Assembly: GCA_002081555.1 (NCBI GenBank)
Contig: KV920893.1
Location: forward strand, 1 to 49,633
Length of the DNA stretch: 49,633 nt
Reading direction: 5' to 3'
Source: Protostelium mycophagum
Lineage: Eukaryota; Evosea; Variosea; Protosteliida; Protosteliaceae
The position numbers and the translations under genes are program-made. Positions 11,301 to 24,512 of this stretch are shown here, piece by piece. Position 1 is the stretch's first letter. Each line of letters starts with the position of its first letter. A model generated the notes under the pieces. That model had not been told where the DNA came from, made no database searches, and saw nothing but the letters and a program-made list of their open reading frames with translations.

Positions 11301-11844
11301 ATCGTTAACATACCGGCACAACGAAAGCGAGGGTCTTTCCGGAACCTGTCTTGGCGGCACCCAGAATGTCTCTGCCGCAGAGAGCATGAGGAAGAGAAGC
11401 TCTTTGAATCTCAGTCATCTTTGTGTATTTGTTAAGTTCGAGTCCTGATCTGATCAGCACAGATTGACAAATGATGACAAGTCTGATCAAGTGATCGATA
11501 TTGATCTGCTCACCTCTGATGGTCTTGGCAGAAAGAGGTAGTTCTGCGAATGTTTCAGAAGCTGGATAATATGAGCTGTATTGTGTTTGTCCTTCTTGGA
11601 GGGGTGGTCTGTCGTCTTCGGTCAACGTTAGAGGATTGATCTATTTCTCCAGATCAGATTCTGATCAGGTTCATGACACCATGTATAAAATACTCACTCC
11701 TTTGGCAGGGGCATCTTGCTTGATCCTCTTTTCCAGAGCGGCTATCTCTTGAGCTGAACTCTGTCTCTTGTCTTTTTTGGCCGCCTTCTTATCGAATTTG
11801 GGTTTCTTCTCAGTCTTTAAAGACTTCTTCTCGTTTGTGGCCAT
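8364..11844 (-). CDS. DDX10: DEAD-box RNA helicase DDX10/Dbp4 homolog
   Basis: ATP-dependent RNA helicase of the DDX10/Dbp4 group, which acts in the nucleolus in small ribosomal subunit (U3/U14 snoRNP) processing. The ATG at 11844 starts a lysine-rich N-terminus. Visible motifs in order: Q motif (YTKMTEIQ, about 11430), motif I AKTGSGKT (about 11340), PTRELA (11190-11220), Ib TPGR (10966), motif II DEAD (about 10690), motif III SAT (10590), the C-terminal RecA lobe with [10 protein letters not shown] (about 9870-9920) and motif VI RVGRTAR (about 9620). The family-specific region after the core ([29 protein letters not shown], 9120-9290) matches Dbp4/DDX10. The C-terminus is acidic and then lysine-rich, ending PAPKKIRK with TAA at 8364-8366. 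At least ten short introns; those near 9300-9370, 9502 and 10482 are rich in the palindromic words described in the findings. Confidence 0.93.
9502..9517. repeat. Intronic palindrome TCTACAACGGTGTAGA
   Basis: Lies in a DDX10-homolog intron just inside the GTAAGT donor. Identical to the copy at 27054-27069 in the receptor gene. Confidence 0.7.
10482..10497. repeat. Intronic palindrome TCTACAACAGTGTAGA
   Basis: Lies in the DDX10-homolog intron between the SAT-motif exon and the next helicase exon. Confidence 0.7.
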
Positions 11845-11958
11845 CGTGTTGATGTGATGTCCTCTTCGCAAATTTTTCGTGTTTTCTACCGTACGTAAAT
11901 TTTAGCATAAACAACCAGTCAATCAATTTAAATTTTAAAAAGTTATTTTACGTTTTTC
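11845..11958. promoter_or_regulatory. Shared upstream region of DDX10-like and unknown gene
   Basis: Only 114 bp separate the ATG of the DDX10 homolog (11844, -) from the ATG at 11959 (+). The stretch is AT-rich and includes TTCTACCGTACGTAAA at about 11885. The promoter role is inferred from the divergent layout. Confidence 0.4.
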
Positions 11959-12982
11959 ATGAGCCGCAACGATGACACGAAAAGAAAGAGGTGAATGCTG
12001 CATCTCAGAATTAAATTTTATTCCTTACATCCATCCAGAGAGTCTTCCACATCTGAAGAAGATCTCGTGAGAGACGAATTTGGTAGGCTTGTATCACGGG
12101 AACGTTTAAAGTGGGCTGGTCTTTCACAATCGATGATCACTCATTTCGTATAGTGAGTCCAAGAAAGCGATTCGGGAGGAGGAGAAAGGGATGGTGAGGA
12201 GTACCACTTGATCATTATCATTTTCTTATTCTTGTCAGACAATGGCAGAGAAAATGAAAGCTAAGATCAGAGATCAACTAGATCGAGTTGGTAGGTATCA
12301 TTCTGTCTTGATCATCAACGATCTAAGTGTCTCAGCTTCTAAGGATGAGAGTCTGAAAAACAATGACAAGAGCTACATCAGACAGGATCTTGGTCAATAT
12401 GTTCAATTCGATTTATCAAGAGAACCAGACAGAAGGGAGATTTTGAAGTACATGGACGAAGAGGATCTCCAAGAAGGTTGGTGTCGGTTCATTCTTGTTT
12501 GTACTTCTCATCTTGCATGCCTCACTCCCGAATTCCAGCATAAAGGTTTTAGTCTCAATTGATCGATTTATTATTGGTATGCAAACTACAGTGTGGTTTT
12601 TTCCAACTTCTTTCCGTACTTAAAGACTATAATCATGTGAAAGTCAAGAAATGGTCGCAATGTATATTTTTATACTCAATACAATGAGATGAAATAACTT
12701 CCTTTGAGATTATCCTGGTGATTTATAATATTTATTATTGGGGTTGAAATGATTTCACCAGAACAAAAAAGAAAGAAGAAGACCAGGGGAAATCTGGACA
12801 GCCGCGACCTCGACCACGCAGATGCTATTTTTGGGAGCATAAGCCAGATACCCACCGGTCTCGACTACAACGATGTCCAAACACAAGATCCAGAACCTGA
12901 GACAGAGACCAAAAAATTGGAACCCGTGAAGGAAGTCGCAGCAAGCGACTGGAGGCAGCGAATAGCACAGAGAAAGAAATAA
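11959..12982 (+). CDS. Lysine-rich hydrophilic protein, family unknown (possibly nuclear)
   Basis: The ATG at 11959 reads MSRNDDTKRKR, followed by a short intron and ESSTSEEDLVRDEF. Later exons read TMAEKMKAKIRDQLDRV (12239-12288), SKDESLKNNDKSYIRQDLG..EPDRREILKYMDEEDLQ (12338-12476) and, after a long intron of about 286 nt, EQKRKKKTRGNLDSRDLDHADAIFGSI to the end SDWRQRIAQRKK (12763-12979), TAA at 12980-12982. The frame runs cleanly across these joins; the junction around 12090-12165 is less certain. The protein is charged, with predicted helices and no membrane segment or signal peptide. Basic KRKKK clusters suggest a nuclear location, which is inference. It is divergent from the DDX10 homolog and convergent with the START gene, with 72 bp between stops. 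Confidence 0.6.
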
Positions 12983-13054
12983 AAATAAAAATATGCGCGT
13001 TGTAGACGAGTCAATTCTTGATAAAAAATTAAAATATTTAAAAATCAAAATTTA

Positions 13055-15137
13055 TTAGAACATCAGACATTTCAATATCTCCGATAATTGCTTGTTCAGT
13101 TTCTTCTTTTGTGCCGAGATGATCTGAAATTTCGGTCAATTTTCCGTGAAAATTCCAAGAATCTCTCACCCATTTTGGGATGGTCGCTGAGCAGGGGTCA
13201 AAATGCCACAATAAACGTATGTACAACTTTCCCGGCTTCGACCCAAGAGTAATATGCGCTCCACATGCTGATGACGTCAATTATTCAATTCTGGTGAAAA
13301 AAAGTTCGGTAAGAAACCGTGTCACTCGCGGTAACGAGCATGCCTCAAAAGAAAATTTGACATACTCTTCATGATGGCCTTCTGGTGTCCAGAAGGGGTC
13401 GGGTGTCCCCCAAAGTCCTCACACACCAATATTGCCTCTTTGGGCTCTATGTACATCCAGTTATGTGTCGACAAAAATCGATTTGACGACGGGAAAAATC
13501 CGGGAACGGTCATGCTGACCCGCTGGTAAGTATCCGAGATGTTTTCAATGCAGTGGTCCTGAGTGAAATTGGCACGTTGTAGATGCAAAATAAAATGAAA
13601 TATTTACGGAGTACATGGGCATCATAGACAATAACTTTTTGATCATTGTTGCAGCGTTGAATATATCCGCGTCAATCTCCGTGTCGACACGAGCCTTAAT
13701 CCCCTGTACAGGTCATCTACAATGTCGACATATGTACATTCAGGGAGATTCACCTCTAGAGCTCTACAACTTTTGGAGAAAAGTTTTGGGCTGATCATTC
13801 GCTTGGAAGCTTTCCAATCCAGATCGGTAAATTTCTTCAACAAGAGAGTCTTTCTGTCGACAGTCTACAATGGTCATGTACATGTACAAACAGTCTACAA
13901 CCTACCAACTCCAAGGGTATATTTTGGAAATGAGGGGCTTCCGAGTGTAGATGGATCAATGTCAAAAAAGTCCTGAGATTGTTGCCGAGATGTGCCAATT
14001 TCTTCTCGTTCGGTCTAACCTACCAACGTTAAAATTCCCTGAAAGTTCCAGAAATTTCAAGGAAATCTCACATAGTCATCCGTGATCATCAGATTGAGCT
14101 GATGCGATTCATACAATTCTTCAAATCCATAATTGATGCGATCATTGTAAGAGAGAAAGAGTGTTGAGAAGGGCTCTGGTGTCTCTACTTCGCGTTGTTC
14201 GCACATGGACAATAGTAATTTTGAACAATCGTCCAAGAGACGATGTAAAGAGGTCGGTCTCTCTACGAAAAGATGAGCGAAATTTGAAATGGAGATTGGC
14301 GGGAAAATAAAGCACCTGGATCTGCCACACCGATGATGGAAGGATCTCTCATCATCGGTGCGATAACGTGCTTGAAAGTGTGCCGGGCTGAATTTGATAG
14401 TGTCTCATCACCGCGTCCGTTGGTGTGATGTGAAAGGCTGCCAGCTCTTCTCAGTGGTCTGCATAGCCTCAGTACTGTGATGTCAAGTTCATTGTACATT
14501 GTGATGGAAATATTTTTTGTTGATGCAGACAAAAAATCAATTATTAGCTTTTCACAAAAATATATCTGTATCCTGATTGCTTACATTGGAGTTGATGATT
14601 GGAGTATGAGAAAGTCGTTTAAAAGACTCTCTACAAAATAGCAGAGCATGTTATCACCAGCCTTTGTCTTTGGAATCTAAAGATGTCTCAATGACAGGTT
14701 GGACATTCTCCACTCACATAGAAAGGATATGACATCCTGGCTCTGTCTAAATACGGTCTGATAAAGAGGGAGAAGTATTGTACATTCCGATCGCTATACA
14801 TCCGCTTCTTCGTCAACATGTCTTTGAAATCATCGATACTCAAACCAGTTTCACTGGTTGTATGATTACTTTCGGCGAGCCACTTGGCGAGAGGCCAGTA
14901 ATCATATTCTTCGCAGTATGCATTTAAATGATCCGCGAAGAGAGTCCATTCACTTTTGTTGAATTTCTTGCCGTTCAGAACATCTTCAATGACGCTGAAA
15001 TCTCCACAATGGATCCTCTATGTATGATTCAATATCACTCCACTCAACAAACACGATACCTCGAAAAAGTCATCTGGGGTCCAAGAAGACAAAGAAGACA
15101 GAGAATTTGCGGAAGGGGATGCTATGAGCCCCTTCAT
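13055..15137 (-). CDS. START-domain lipid-binding protein
   Basis: Predicted START (StAR-related lipid transfer) protein. The ATG at 15137 gives MKGLIASPSANSLSSLSSWT, then an N-terminal helical region (FSVIEDVLNGKKFNKSEWTLF, KRMYSDRNVQYFSLF) of unknown class. The START-like fold lies at the C-terminus: a Lys-Ala-Ser-rich entry (DLDWKASKRMISPK, 13760-13850), TEIDADIFNAATMIKKLL (13620-13700), YQRVSMTVPGFFPSSNRF (13470-13535), YIEPKEAILVCEDFG (13410-13460) and the typical end GKLYIRLLWHFDP..IPKWIIS (about 13160-13250). Stop TAA at 13055-13057. START domains bind lipids such as sterols or phospholipids; the ligand cannot be read here. Introns at 13704-13753 and 13854-13901 consist almost wholly of recurrent palindromic words. 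The junction near 14476-14590 was resolved only by frame. Confidence 0.72.
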
Positions 15138-15524
15138 GCTTCTCCAGATGTTCCCTGCGCGGAGAATGACCGACGTCGGAGACTTGGTCTTGACAGGGCG
15201 AAATCACATCACATTTTGAGAAATAAAAACGAAACTGAAATGTGACAGGTCCGTGGAGCCGGAATTTTTGACAGCTCTTTTTTATAAAGAATTTTCCTTC
15301 TATATCTGAGAAACTGCACCTGTATCTACAACCAAGAGGACTGAGAAGAAGCTTGCTGTGAGGCAAAGGCTACTCTTTCAGTTGTAGATGCAATGTGTGC
15401 AGTGATTTCCACCCAGTATGCATAAATAAACCAATAAAAGCATGCTCTGAACAGAAAAACTTCCGTGTTTTGCAAAGAAAATGAAAACCAATTGTAGTCT
15501 TGTTTGTAGATGAGATTTGGTTTA
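15138..15524. other. Intergenic stretch between two minus-strand genes
   Basis: 387 bp between the ATG of the START gene (15137) and the stop of the decarboxylase (15525). It should hold the START gene's promoter and leader and the decarboxylase 3' end. TCTACAAC-type words occur at about 15324 and 15381. I see no convincing additional gene; short open frames on the minus strand here lack splice or domain support. Confidence 0.4.
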
Positions 15525-17951
<2,427 letters not shown>

Positions 17952-18295
17952 TGTCGTCTGTGTTTGATGTGTGTTGTGATTTAGAAGATTCGATTGTCAC
18001 GATCATGCCCCGTAACTCCTTTCGAATTTTCAAGCAAAATTTTCTCCGCTTACGTATGTATATTTCCCGCCAAAATTTTTCGTTTTGAGAGAGGTCTTGA
18101 CAACCGCCTCGGAGATGCTATTTATAAATCTGTTCTACATCTTTAAGTCCACCTTCCTCGATCTGTCTTCTTTTCGTTGTGGTTTCCGAAAAATATGCTT
18201 CGAGAAGACAGCACAAAGATATTTCAGAGACCCCGCAGAATTCTCGTTGTAGTTGATTCAGGTCGAGAAAAGTCAAACCAACAAGATCAACAACG
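17952..18295. promoter_or_regulatory. Bidirectional upstream region of decarboxylase and kinase
   Basis: 344 bp between divergent ATGs at 17951 (-) and 18296 (+). It contains an E2F-like word TTTCCCGCCAAAATTTTTCG at about 18063-18082. Elsewhere in the window the same word is found mainly inside introns. No other gene is apparent. The promoter role is inferred from layout. Confidence 0.4.
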
Positions 18296-21200
18296 ATGAG
18301 CGCCCCCGCTGGGCCGCGATCACCTGTATCATCACGAAAACCGACGAGGGTCGCAGGAAAGATCCTATGTGATCGTTGGGTGAGCCTCCAGTAATCGATG
18401 ATGAGCAGCAACTTCTTTGAGGATGATGACAATCGACAAGGAATCAATTCGACCTGCTGTTTGTCTATATATTGACGCTGACAGACTTTGGATTCCAAGA
18501 TCGGTAGTGGGGCGAAAGGGGTAGTGTGGAAGGCCTTTGATAATAAGAGCTTGGTCACAGTGGCATTGAAAGAGATCGCGCTCAGAAAGTTAAATCCAAA
18601 GCAGAGAGCGGAGGCAGCGGTGAGCTCAGATCTGATTTACATTTTCAACACAAAGAACCACCCATTTGAACCGAATGAAGAGTCTGATGTGTTACAGAGA
18701 GAGGCAGAGATATTGCAGCAGTTAAATCATCCTGGCATCATCAATGTCGTCGATTGGCTTTCCAATAATGATCATTTATACATTGCTTTAGAGTGAGAGT
18801 TTTTCTGGGTCTTCTAAAAAGCTTTTATCTTGACGTGCTCATGACGTGTGCTTCCCATTTGTTCTGACACATCTGACAGATTCATGCCAGAAGGCTCCCT
18901 TGGGAAGACGATTCGTCTCCATGGTGCCCTACCAGAAGAGTTGGTGATGAAATATGTTTTCCAGATATTTCAAGGGGTAGAATATTTGCATGAGCAACAA
19001 TTGTTGCACAGAGACATCAAAAGTGAATTTTTCTTCATTTTTTGACATTCGTGTATTTTCTGCAAGAAAAAATGTGGAATTTTCGTGAAATTTAGATGAA
19101 ATTTCATTCAAATTTCCAGGTGATAATATATTGATATCGAGAGACGGCAGAGCCGTGCTCGCAGATTTTGGACTAGCCGTTAAGATCACGGATGAAGCCA
19201 TGGACGAAAGTGACGAGTCTGAGGCTGTGGGAACTCCCTATTGGCGTGAGTTGTTATCTACGGGTTCCGGGTTCGAGTATTTCCTCTGACTATTTTTTAG
19301 TCGCCCCGGAAGTCATTTTGATGACCGCACAGACCACGGCATCTGACATTTGGTGAGTATTTGGATTTTCTGTGAATTTTTCGTGAAAATTGTTTGATCA
19401 GATTTTACGAAATTTCGAAGAATTTTCCGTGATATTTTCAGGTCTATCGGGTGTACAATTATAGAGCTCTTGACTGGATCACCACCTTATGCCGTTTTGC
19501 CCCCGATGGCAGCTATTTTTAGAATGGTACAAGACGAAAGGCCACCCCTTCCCGAGGGCCTTTCAGACGTAATCCGATCTTCCTCCAATTTTCACCCTAA
19601 TTTCATCATTAATTCCAACAGGATCTGCACAACTTTTTATTGTCTTGTTTCACGAGAGAAGTAAAAGACAGGCCAACCGCATCCCACCTCTTACGTCACA
19701 GTTGGTTGTCGACGTACACCAGAGATGATGTATGTACATCCCCCCCTTTCTCCCCCCTCCCGGCATGTTATTTGTTAACAATGTGCTGCGGCACACAAAC
19801 ATCGTGCTGGAGCCGCATAATAACATGGCGTGCGGCAGCCACAACATTTTAGTTGTGTAAACATATGATGACATTGTTGTAGACGGACATCATGCCACAA
19901 GAGTTGTACAATAGGGTGAAGAAATATAATTCTGGTGGAGAGAACAGAGTACACAGTCGTTTAGACTATCGCCGCTCGACCATGATCTTTGACGGTAATT
20001 TGAAATTAAAATTTCCCGCCAAAACTTACCGTTATAGAACCACCCATCGACCTAGATTTTATGAACGATTCGGGATCTGAGGTGTCAGATGTCATCATAG
20101 AGGTGGAAATTTCGCAGAAATCTCAGTCCTCATCATCCCTGCTTGGTGAGAGGACCACCTCAGAGACCAAAAATTCGAGCCTTGGTGGGGGCGGGGGAAT
20201 TTTTGACACCAGATCCAGCGGAAATCATTCCCCGCGGAACCATTCTCCACGGGCGAGTGGCAATCATTCTCCGCGTGAGGCGGTCGTTGTAGATGGTGAT
20301 TTTTCAACTTTTTTCACGAGATTTTACAAAGAGAAACTAGCCGTTACATTTGAATTTTGAATGTTGAATTGACCGCCTCAGGTCTTATGGAGAAGTATAG
20401 AGCAGTGTTACAGAGAATCCACACCAAACAGATGCAACAGAATCTCATTAGAAGGTTGTCTAGGATCTACAAGAACCATCTTAAAGGGGAGGCAGAGAAC
20501 TGCGAGAAGCAACTGAGAGCTTTAGAGGAGGGAATCACCAAGGACCTCGCTGCAAAAGAAAGTAAGTCTCAATCTTTTGGTCCGATCTACAACCTCACTT
20601 CCTCTTTCGAATAAACGCACTACAACGATGTAGTGGAGTATACTGACCGTTGTAGACATCACGAAGGCTTTGGCTAAATACAAGAGGAACGTCTATGAGG
20701 TTGGACGTGTCGTGAAGGATGTAGAGGACAACACTTTGGATCTGCTGCCGGTCAAGGCAGGAGAATTGGTATTCATCACGTTAAAAGAAGGCTCCTTATG
20801 GCAAGCCGAGAACATCACCGGTAATTCTATTTTTATCACCGAAATTTCTGGGAAATTTCTGAACGTTATAGGGGAGAGGAAAGGATTTGTGGAATCGCAT
20901 AACTTAGAAGCCGTGAAAAGCAAGAGGTCCCTGAGTAATGCTGCGTCACCTAAAAAAAGCCCCCTCAACAGCCCCCCCACCCCCACCGATGACATCGACA
21001 TGTGAGAATTTTCCAGAAAATTTCAGTACGAAAATGACGCGTTGTAGACGGCCGGAAACCGAAAAGTTGAAGGATAAGTTGTCGAATCTTCTTGGAAAAT
21101 CACCGAGAAAAGACAGAGCATTCAGCTTCAAGAAAAAGGGGTTGAAAGACATCGTGAGTCGAATTCTACGATTTTTCTGTAGAAATTTCATTCTAGATTC

Positions 21201-21944
21201 GTGAATCTTTCACAGAAAATTTCTGTTGATGCTATTTTAGGACCTAAGTCACGTGGCCCCAGAGAAACATAAACTGTACGCACTCATCGCCGGAGACGAG
21301 GTGAATAATCACGGAAAATTCACAGAAAACACATCCATCTAAAACACAACATGACCCTACTACAGCGCCTCGACCCCAAATCTATGGTGAGGAACTATAT
21401 CAGAGATGGGAGCTTCTCTGTCTCCGCCAAACAAAAACTCTCAGAGCGACACGTGTTCCTCTTTGCGGATTGTTTGATACTGAGCAAACCGAGAGAACGG
21501 AAAGGCGAAGAGCTAAAGATCGTCTTCAAGATCCCTCTCGATGAGGCGAGATTGATCATGGATGCAGATGTGATGGGTCAGTGTTCATCTTTCTCAACAT
21601 TGCACTTTATGAAGAAGCGAAAAACATGTTGTTGGAGCATCAGAAATCCTCCACATTCTCAACTGCTGTAGATGTGTTTTGGCTTGGCTACAAAGATATG
21701 GATTACACATTCTTTCCCAACTTAGGTCCTGGAGAAGTCTTCACACCAACACAAGTCAGCAGAGGTTGGTTCACAGCCATCAAAGAGGTAGGACGATCTT
21801 AAGTGGTTTTTGTCAATTTTTTGATCAAATGCAAAAAACTTTATGGGAATTAGAAGTGTTGAAAAATGCATTCTGAGATTGATGAACTGATGTGAATAGG
21901 TCTCACAGGATTTGTACAGAAAAATCCATTTGACAAGGCAATGA
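18296..21944 (+). CDS. STE/Cdc7-like protein kinase with coiled-coil, SH3, PH and VHL-beta-like segments
   Basis: Large predicted signalling kinase. The ATG at 18296 reads MSAPAGPRSPVSSRKP; a 109-nt intron leads to the glycine loop IGSGAKGVVWKA (18497). Kinase motifs follow: VALKEIAL (catalytic Lys), HRDIK (19010), DNILI, ADFGLA, GTPYW..APEVI, SDIWSIGCTIIEL (19440-19480) and DRPTASHLL. This resembles MAPKKK/Cdc7-SepH kinases and looks active. After it come a Ser-rich linker with SPR repeats (20220-20280), a coiled coil (MEKYRAVLQRIHTKQMQQN, 20385-20560), an SH3-like domain (VYEVGRVVKD..DLLPVKAGELVFI..GFVESHNLEAV, 20690-20915), a PH-like first half (MVRNYIRDGSFSVS..RHVFLFADCLILSKP, 21386-21570) and a VHL-beta-like stretch (DVFWLGYKDMDYTFFPNLGPG, VSRGWFTAIKE, 21670-21788). 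The PH half is followed almost at once by the VHL-like part. The last exon reading is tentative. Confidence 0.8.
20618..20635. repeat. Intronic palindrome CACTACAACGATGTAGTG
   Basis: Lies in a kinase-gene intron that also ends with a CCGTTGTAG acceptor, so the same half-word appears twice in one intron. Confidence 0.7.
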
Positions 21945-22251
21945 GTATTGCCAAGTGTTTTCGGTCATTGTGATGAAGTGTACAGAAGTATCGCGAATAA
22001 AATTTCAGAAATAAAGCAAAATGGACTTCAAAGTCACAAACGTGAAGACTCTTGACAATTCCAACATCTCTTCATCTTCAATATGATTCAATTGATCAGA
22101 GTTCTAAATTCACGGTTGTGAGCGTGGTTGTGCCCCGAGAATTTTAATGTGACAAGCACATTTCTCGTTCAAAACTCTTCGCAATGCGAAATTTCGTCGC
22201 AAGTTGTCAGAGCGATTGTCCTTACCACAATAATTTCGCCACGCCAACAAC
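21945..22251. other. Intergenic stretch between two plus-strand genes
   Basis: 307 bp holding the 3' end of the kinase gene, with AATAAA hexamers at about 21997 and 22012, and the upstream region of the two-pass membrane protein gene. I see no further gene here. Confidence 0.4.
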
Positions 22252-23227
22252 ATGCAAAACGTACAGACGACGCAAAACGCACAGACAACGCAAAACGTAC
22301 AGATAACGCAAACAACGCAAAACGCAAGCAAGAAGTCCAACCTTAAAATAACGATCATTTCGGTCCTTGTCTTCGTGATTTGGGCCGGTCTCATCGCACT
22401 CTTTGCAACTCTATCTTCATTATACCCAGGAACTCCTTCCGTTGGTCAATGGGCATACCTGCCTGGCAACTGTACGATTAGAGGTGCATCTTCATTTTCT
22501 GCTGCGGAAAAAGATCGAAGGGTTGAAAATGGGCAGGTTACTTCGCCAATGAAACAGATCTCACTTTGATCTGGAGCGTTGACTTCCAGTACTTTGATAA
22601 TGATGATCTCTTCACAAGAATAGACAACACTTCAGCTTTAGAGAAGGACTTTTTCGCCAAGAAACCTGGATTTAATCACTGGTATTTCAGCACGTAAGAG
22701 GAACACCTGACACAATACCCTGATCACCACAGAAATGAGACTCTTCTGGCAAATACCAACAAGTACCAGATAAATGACACTGTGGAGTGCTGCACATACA
22801 CCGATGATGACGAGTTCAGCATTTTTCCAGACACTTCGCAGCAGTAAGCTCGTGATTATCTTATTGAAGTCAAGTGCATCACAACATCACATTATAGCCA
22901 CAAAGAATCAGGCAAAGCTGCTTCATTTTTGCAAAGAAAATAAATGAATTTTATTGTTGAAATAAATATATTTCCTCTGATGAAGATAGGAACGTGTACA
23001 TCACCCAGTGGTCAGAAGTGCTGAGAGCTCAACAATCCTACAACTACACATCAACGAGATCAGACTGGTTCTTCTTTGCCGGGCTCATCTGGGCCATTGG
23101 CTCTGTGGTCTTGATGGTCGTCGTTGTTCTCGTCTGGGCGTTCATCCTAATAATGAAGGCAAACCGGAGGAACCCTAACGCTGCTCCTGAGCTGACTGAC
23201 ATCGAAAGCGTGGATAATGCATCATGA
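22252..23227 (+). CDS. Two-pass membrane protein with glycosylated loop, family unknown
   Basis: The ATG at 22252 opens a cytoplasmic N-tail made of imperfect repeats (QNVQTTQNAQTTQN, 22255-22326). A lysine-rich KKSNLK precedes the first membrane segment (ITIISVLVFVIWAGLIALFA). The loop has sequons (NCT, NET, NTS, NDT) and cysteines (GNC, VECCTY). The second membrane segment (FFFAGLIWAIGSVVLMVVVV) lies at about 23065-23150 and is followed by a short tail ending IESVDNAS, TGA at 23225-23227. Introns fit at about 22483-22535, 22694-22731 and 22843-22989; the last is longer and AT-rich. The N-in/C-in topology with a lumenal or extracellular loop resembles CDC50-like or other two-pass surface proteins, but the protein is too short and no family signature is seen. 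Confidence 0.65.
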
Positions 23228-23499
23228 TGACACATGAGACATCAACAACCCAATCTTCCAGAATGAAGACTATGTATTCGTTGCTGTATCTATTACATTT
23301 TGTCTCACTATCACTGAATAAAAGCTTCGGCTTCTGCGATCTCAAACAGGTCCCTCGCTCTGTTAAAACTGTAGACCCTTTTGGAAGAGCCTCGCTCTTA
23401 CAGTTGAACTATTTGTTTATAAAACAAATGTGCTTCATGTCTTTCGAAGTGGTAATGCACATCAATCAATTGTTCTACATTGTTGCACATTTCATTGTC

Positions 23500-24402
23500 T
23501 TATTCCTTTTTCTTTCCCTGGTTGGCAACAGCGCTCTGGGCAGCCTTAACGGTTTCCTCATCAGCGAGGTAGTAGCTCTTCTTCACGGGCTTAAGAGTCT
23601 CGGCGTCCAGCTCATAGACGAGAGGGATTCCGGTGGGCACATTGAGCTCGACGATCTCCTCATCTCCAACGTTATCGAGGTACTTGATCAGAGCACGAAG
23701 ACTGTTGCCGTGAGCGGCGATGAGAACCTTCTTGCCAGCCCTAATGAGTGTCAGATATAGAAGTAAAGGTATTGTATCTACTTGATCTGAGGAACGATCT
23801 CATTGTGCCATGCGGGGAGGAATCTCTCGACGGTGTCCTTGAGACATTCAGTCTTGGGGAGATCAGCAGGGTTGAGATCCTTGTATCTGGCAAGATGAGA
23901 TTGTGTAAAACGAAAAGATAATCATAATCATCATACCTTGGATCATTTCCTGGGTAGTATTGGTTAGATTCGTCGAGAGCTGGAGGAGGGATGGCGTAAG
24001 CACGTCTCCACACCTTAACTTGATCCTCTCCATGTTTGGCAGCAGTCTCTGCTTTGTCGAGACCTTGAAGAGCACCATACATACGCTCATTTAATCTCCA
24101 GTTGGGGTGGACAGGGATATACATCAGTCCCATCTCTTCGAGAGCGAGCCACAATGTCTTGATGGCTCTGGATAAGACAGAGGTGAAGGCAACATCAAAA
24201 GTGAATCCATTCTCCTTCAATTGCTTTCCAGCGAACTTGGCCTCTTGAAGACCCTATCCTCTTAAGATCCACGTGGCATTTTCATCCACAATCTATCTAC
24301 CTTCTCAGACAGAGGGACGTCAGCCCAACCCGTGAATCTGTTCTCTTTGTTCCAGGTGGACTCTCCGTGGCGTAGAAGTACGATCTTGACTGTCTTGGAC
24401 AT
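23500..24402 (-). CDS. gpmA: 2,3-bisphosphoglycerate-dependent phosphoglycerate mutase
   Basis: Cytosolic glycolytic and gluconeogenic enzyme interconverting 3- and 2-phosphoglycerate through a phosphohistidine. The ATG at 24402 gives [18 protein letters not shown]; the RHGE catalytic histidine is present. Next come [56 protein letters not shown], then [14 protein letters not shown] with the second catalytic histidine and [12 protein letters not shown]. It ends NQGKKKE, TAA at 23500-23502. The length, about 250 residues, is normal for the dPGM family. Three short introns (about 24257-24302, 23889-23936 and 23742-23782). The usual ERHYG is ERMYG here. The gene is convergent with the two-pass protein gene; 272 bp separate the stops, with AATAAA near 23318. 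Confidence 0.95.
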
Positions 24403-24512
24403 GGTTTGTTGTTATTGTTATTTGTGATTAGATCTGATCTGGCATCATGATCCCAGGAAACAAGGCAAACACCAACAATAAAATCTGATTTTTTTATCCA
24501 TCTTTATTTTCA

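Noticed and set aside
18118-18558. 146-codon minus-strand open frame
   Set aside because: Antisense to the kinase N-terminus and glycine loop; no domain, and it spans the divergent promoter.
22252-23227. CDC50/LEM3-type flippase subunit
   Set aside because: The topology fits but the protein is too short and lacks the conserved CDC50 blocks.
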